From Gracilimonas sp017641085 (lineage in GTDB: Bacteria > Bacteroidota > Rhodothermia > Balneolales > Balneolaceae), in the NCBI RefSeq assembly GCF_046115515.1, contig NZ_CP175953.1: DNA of 64,000 nucleotides; one strand, 5' to 3'. Under the pieces are notes generated by a model. It saw only the letters and a program-made list of their open reading frames with translations, did no database searches and was not told the origin of the DNA. Positions 61,201-64,000 of the stretch are shown one piece after another. The position numbers and the translations under genes were made by a program. The number at the start of each line of letters is the position of its first letter. Position 1 is the stretch's first letter.

Positions 61201-62715
61201 TTAAAACGGGGCGTCTTCGTCGGGGGCGGGGCTGTGTGGCATGGGAGGGGCGTCGTTTCCGCCGCCATTATTACCTCCACCATCACCAAGAAAAGGATCG
61301 TTATTCTCAGCTGAGGTGAGATTCTCAAACCGGGCGTAATCTTTCACAAAGTACATCATCTTGCTGCCAACCGGTCCGTTACGCTGTTTCCCGATGATCA
61401 CCTCGGCAATACCCGCGGTTGATTGTCCTTCAGCGGTGGTTGTAATACCATAATATTCTGGACGATAGAGGAACATTACAATATCGGCATCCTGCTCAAT
61501 AGAACCTGACTCACGAAGGTCAGATAGCTGCGGACGTTTATCTCCACCACGCTGCTCAACTGCACGTGAGAGCTGTGAAAGTGCAATTACAGGGACATCC
61601 AGCTCTTTGGCAAGACCTTTTAGTCCACGTGAAATGGAGGCGATTTCCTGCTCACGACTTCCGATGTCTTTGGCGTTCGACTGCATCAGCTGGAGGTAAT
61701 CAATTACGATGAGTCCGATACCTTTTTCACTTTTCAGTCGCCGGCATTTAGTTCTCAACTCCATGAGGCTGATACCGGGTGTGTCATCAATATAAATTTC
61801 TGCACTAAACAGGCGACTGGCTGCATCAATCAGCTTGCGGAAGTCCTCATCTTTTAGGGTACCTTTTCGGGCTTCATCAGCACGAACGCGGGCTTCCATA
61901 GTTAATAAACGCTGAACTAAAGACTGATTAGACATCTCCAAACTGAAAAGGGCAATCGGGGTTCGGAGTTTTTCATCCGGATGCATAGCGGCGTTACGAG
62001 CAGCGGTTAATACAAAAGCGGTTTTACCCATCGAAGGTCGGGCTGCTATAATAACGAGATCTCCTTTTTGCCAGCCGGCGGTCATGTCATCAACGGCAAG
62101 TCCGGACGGTACCCCGGTAATTCCATAATCTTTACCACGAAGGTCTTCCAGGTAGGAGAGCGTATCCTTCAAAAGCTTTTCAACCGGAACGGCAGAACTT
62201 CGGCTTTTTTGGTTGGAAAGGTCAAAAATGCGCTGCTCGGCGGTATCCAGCACATCGTATGCATCGCTGGTGGTGTCGTAGGCATCTTTGATGACATCGT
62301 TACTTGCCAGGATCAGGTTCCGTTTGATAGCTTTCTCAATAATGATCTGAGCATGATACTCGATGTTAGCCGAAGAACTCACAGACCGGGTAAGGTCAGA
62401 TAAATAGGTTGGGCCGCCACAAGCATCCAGCAGGTTGTTGTCTTTGAGCTCGGTTTCTACCGTGAGCAGATCCAGCGGATTGTCCCGCTCATACAGATTA
62501 GATAGCGTTTCAAAAATATGGCGGTTGGCGGTTTTGTAGAAATCGGTGGGCTTCAACATTTGGAGAGCAATGGTAGCCGCTCCGTGTTCAATCAGCATGG
62601 CACCTAATACGGCTTCTTCAACTTCTACGGCCTGGGGAGGAACACGCCCGCCTTGTTCCAGAACTTTATCATCATTCTTATAATTGTTGCCGTAAGATCC
62701 GTTCTTTTTTGCCAT
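61201..62715 (-). CDS. dnaB: Replicative DNA helicase DnaB
   Basis: 504 residues. The N-terminal helical domain (about 25-130, with LGAMLIEHGAATIALQML) is followed by a linker and the RecA-like core. Walker A ARPSMGKTAF lies near residue 227, Walker B LIVIDYLQLMQ follows, and the DnaB motifs SQLSRAVEQR and DLRESGSIEQDADIV are present. The C-terminal tail is Gly/Asn/Asp/Pro-rich (about 475-504). There is no intein. It unwinds DNA at replication forks. Confidence 0.97.
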   Translation of the reverse strand: MAKKNGSYGNNYKNDDKVLEQGGRVPPQAVEVEEAVLGAMLIEHGAATIALQMLKPTDFYKTANRHIFETLSNLYERDNPLDLLTVETELKDNNLLDACGGPTYLSDLTRSVSSSANIEYHAQIIIEKAIKRNLILASNDVIKDAYDTTSDAYDVLDTAEQRIFDLSNQKSRSSAVPVEKLLKDTLSYLEDLRGKDYGITGVPSGLAVDDMTAGWQKGDLVIIAARPSMGKTAFVLTAARNAAMHPDEKLRTPIALFSLEMSNQSLVQRLLTMEARVRADEARKGTLKDEDFRKLIDAASRLFSAEIYIDDTPGISLMELRTKCRRLKSEKGIGLIVIDYLQLMQSNAKDIGSREQEIASISRGLKGLAKELDVPVIALSQLSRAVEQRGGDKRPQLSDLRESGSIEQDADIVMFLYRPEYYGITTTAEGQSTAGIAEVIIGKQRNGPVGSKMMYFVKDYARFENLTSAENNDPFLGDGGGNNGGGNDAPPMPHSPAPDEDAPF

Positions 62716-62836
62716 GATTGAAACTGAAAACTAAAGGGTACTGCTGAAATCCGAACTTCGAAAATAGGTATAATATGAAAGCAAAATGAGATTCTTTTTA
62801 AACAATTTTTGAACAGGGTTATCCACATTGCGTTAA

Positions 62837-63364
62837 TTAATCGGTACTCAATTTGGAGTAGATGTCAATGTCGATATAGCGCCCGTTTTTTATCTCTGCA
62901 TTTCGCATGGTTCCTTCGAAGGTGAAGTTGAGTTTATCGAGCGCTTTTTTGCAGTTTGTGTTTTGGCTCTCTACAAATCCTTCAATGCGGTGGAGGTTCA
63001 ATTCTTCAAACCCATGTTTAAGAATGACCGGGATCGCTTCGCCCATAAAACCGTTTCCCCAAAATTCAGGCAGCAGCCAAAATCCAAATTCTGCCTTTTT
63101 ATGATCCCGTTCGATATCGTTAAGTCCACCCGCGCCAATAAACTTCCCTGAACCCTTCAAGCAAATAGCCCACCATGCACCGGTTTCATTTTTTTCGTGA
63201 TCAGCAAACCATTTCATTTGCTCTTTGGCTGACTCCCTGGTCTCAAAACTGATGCCGTAATACTTAATGATGTCCGGGTTGGATAGACCTTTAAACACAT
63301 TATCGAGGTCGCTTTCGGTAAAGGAGCGGAGAATAAGTTGTTCAGTTTTAAGGGTGGGAATCAT
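62837..63364 (-). CDS. GNAT-family N-acetyltransferase (RimJ/RimL-like)
   Basis: 175 residues with the RimJ/RimL-type GNAT fold: TEQLILRSFTESDLDNVFKGL at the start, the EFGFWLLPEFWGNGFMGEAI acetyl-CoA motif A, and the HRIEGFVESQNTNCKKALDKLNF signature. It probably acetylates a ribosomal protein N-terminus or another amino group. It is divergent from the sensor gene at 63526, with about 160 bases between, and ends 122 bases before the dnaB start on the same strand. Confidence 0.9.
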   Translation of the reverse strand: MIPTLKTEQLILRSFTESDLDNVFKGLSNPDIIKYYGISFETRESAKEQMKWFADHEKNETGAWWAICLKGSGKFIGAGGLNDIERDHKKAEFGFWLLPEFWGNGFMGEAIPVILKHGFEELNLHRIEGFVESQNTNCKKALDKLNFTFEGTMRNAEIKNGRYIDIDIYSKLSTD

Positions 63365-63525
63365 GTGGCTTGTTAGCTTTGATTAATAAAGTAATAATAT
63401 ATAATGCATAAACTTTAAACATTGTATATTTGGCCCGATATTTCTGTTAAGGACTATTCAAGAGAAGCTTTAGTCATCACGAGATTGCTGATAATATTTT
63501 AAACTAAAAATATCTTCCTTTAGGT

Positions 63526-64000
63526 TTGAAGTTCTTTAACTACTTTCTGTTCCGCTTTTTACTTTTTGTATTGATGCTGTTTGGGCCCGTTAACCTGGCG
63601 GCCCAATTCTACCCGGCAAAAACATATTCCATTGTAGATGGATTGCCCTCCAATGCCATCTATGATGTTGTTCAGGCAGATAACAGCGTTATGTGGTTTG
63701 TTACATCCAAAGGTGTTACAACCTATGATGCACACGAATGGCAGGTATTTCCGGATAGTTTGCAGTTACCCACTTACCTGAGTACCAAAATTGTTAAAAG
63801 CAGTGACGGACATATTTGGGTTGCAGGCAAAAACGATACCGAATATGTCATTAAGCTTTTTGATGACCAGAAGTGGAGTACCATTGCATTTCCTGAAACC
63901 TGGAGAGAGAAACAGTCTGCTTTTTCGTTTGAAGTTATGACGACCGGAGATCAACATAAGATCGTATTGGCCGGTATGCGGGAAGTGCATCTATACTCTA
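63526..64000 (+). CDS. Beta-propeller (Reg_prop) sensor protein, partial
   Basis: The frame is open from a TTG at 63526 to the window end (158 codons) and continues beyond it. That start yields a full signal peptide (LKFFNYFLFRFLLFVLML, cleavage near LAAQ); an ATG at 63574 would leave too short a leader. The mature part begins with the ligand-binding propeller pattern AKTYSIVDGLPSNAIYDVVQ and then VMWFVTSKGVTTYD and IWVAGKND, typical of the two-component regulator propeller family. The rest probably holds a histidine kinase or diguanylate cyclase, not visible here. Confidence 0.8.
   Translation, partial: MKFFNYFLFRFLLFVLMLFGPVNLAAQFYPAKTYSIVDGLPSNAIYDVVQADNSVMWFVTSKGVTTYDAHEWQVFPDSLQLPTYLSTKIVKSSDGHIWVAGKNDTEYVIKLFDDQKWSTIAFPETWREKQSAFSFEVMTTGDQHKIVLAGMREVHLYS

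Noticed and set aside
61201..62715. Intein inside dnaB
   Set aside because: dnaB is a common intein host, but all motifs are uninterrupted and the length is normal.

Overview
The window looks like a stretch of chromosome from a mid-to-low GC (about 43% by eye) Gram-negative bacterium of the Bacteroidota/Rhodothermota/Balneolota group. The clues are lipoprotein signal peptides of the LLxxGC type, a heme-c fused PQQ-type dehydrogenase, a DUF1080 protein, a MutL with a Bacteroidota-like C-terminus, A-rich ribosome binding regions with several TTG starts, and dispersed intergenic repeats of the GTCATTGCGAGG type. The genus is inference (Balneola/Gracilimonas-like). No rRNA, complete tRNA or CRISPR array was seen.

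Region 1 (1 to about 22,520) is a genomic island. Its right end carries two copies of a tRNA-Ser 3'-end sequence (22360-22384 and 22502-22520), which fits integration into a tRNA-Ser gene lying left of the window. The left part has a phage-type ATPase, an XRE regulator, an SRAP (YedK/HMCES) protein, a Y-family DNA polymerase and several unknown genes. The right part is a BREX type 1 phage-defence operon: brxA, brxB, brxC, pglX, two extra genes, pglZ, brxL and a small ADP-ribosyltransferase-like gene. Three things are unusual. (i) A GHKL ATPase fused to a PD-(D/E)XK nuclease-like domain, followed by a membrane-anchored coiled-coil protein, is embedded between pglX and pglZ. (ii) BrxL has its Lon protease domain replaced by an MIT_C (phospholipase-D-like) domain. 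(iii) pglX has an AT-rich central segment that looks like a swapped target-recognition region.

Region 2 (22.5-28.2 kb) is housekeeping: a phosphopantetheinyl transferase, a MEMO-like protein, a DUF2520 dehydrogenase, an alkyltransferase-like (ATL) protein without the active cysteine, two thioredoxin-fold proteins, queD and queE (queuosine precursor synthesis) and an SDR reductase.

Region 3 (28.3-41.8 kb) starts with two pilin-like proteins that lack a normal prepilin leader. A minus-strand operon of exported proteins follows (membrane protein, BNR/sialidase-like, DUF1080, PQQ/heme-c enzyme). A heptamer repeat tract then sits just before nei. After that come DUF4920, an HExxH protein, an SUI1/MATE/unknown operon, an Ig-like lipoprotein and an MFS transporter.

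Region 4 (42.0-51.8 kb) is a type IV pilus assembly operon: pilC, pilB, a cNMP-binding protein, a pilT-like ATPase, a PilM-PilN fusion, a PilO-PilP-like fusion and a secretin with a C-terminal SPOR-like domain.

Region 5 (51.8-64 kb) holds an alpha/beta hydrolase, a PlsC-type acyltransferase, a DedA protein, monomeric isocitrate dehydrogenase, mutL, a glycosyltransferase of the tRNA-queuosine mannosyltransferase (DUF3524) family, dnaB, a GNAT acetyltransferase and the start of a beta-propeller sensor. Decayed palindromic repeats fill the longer gaps.
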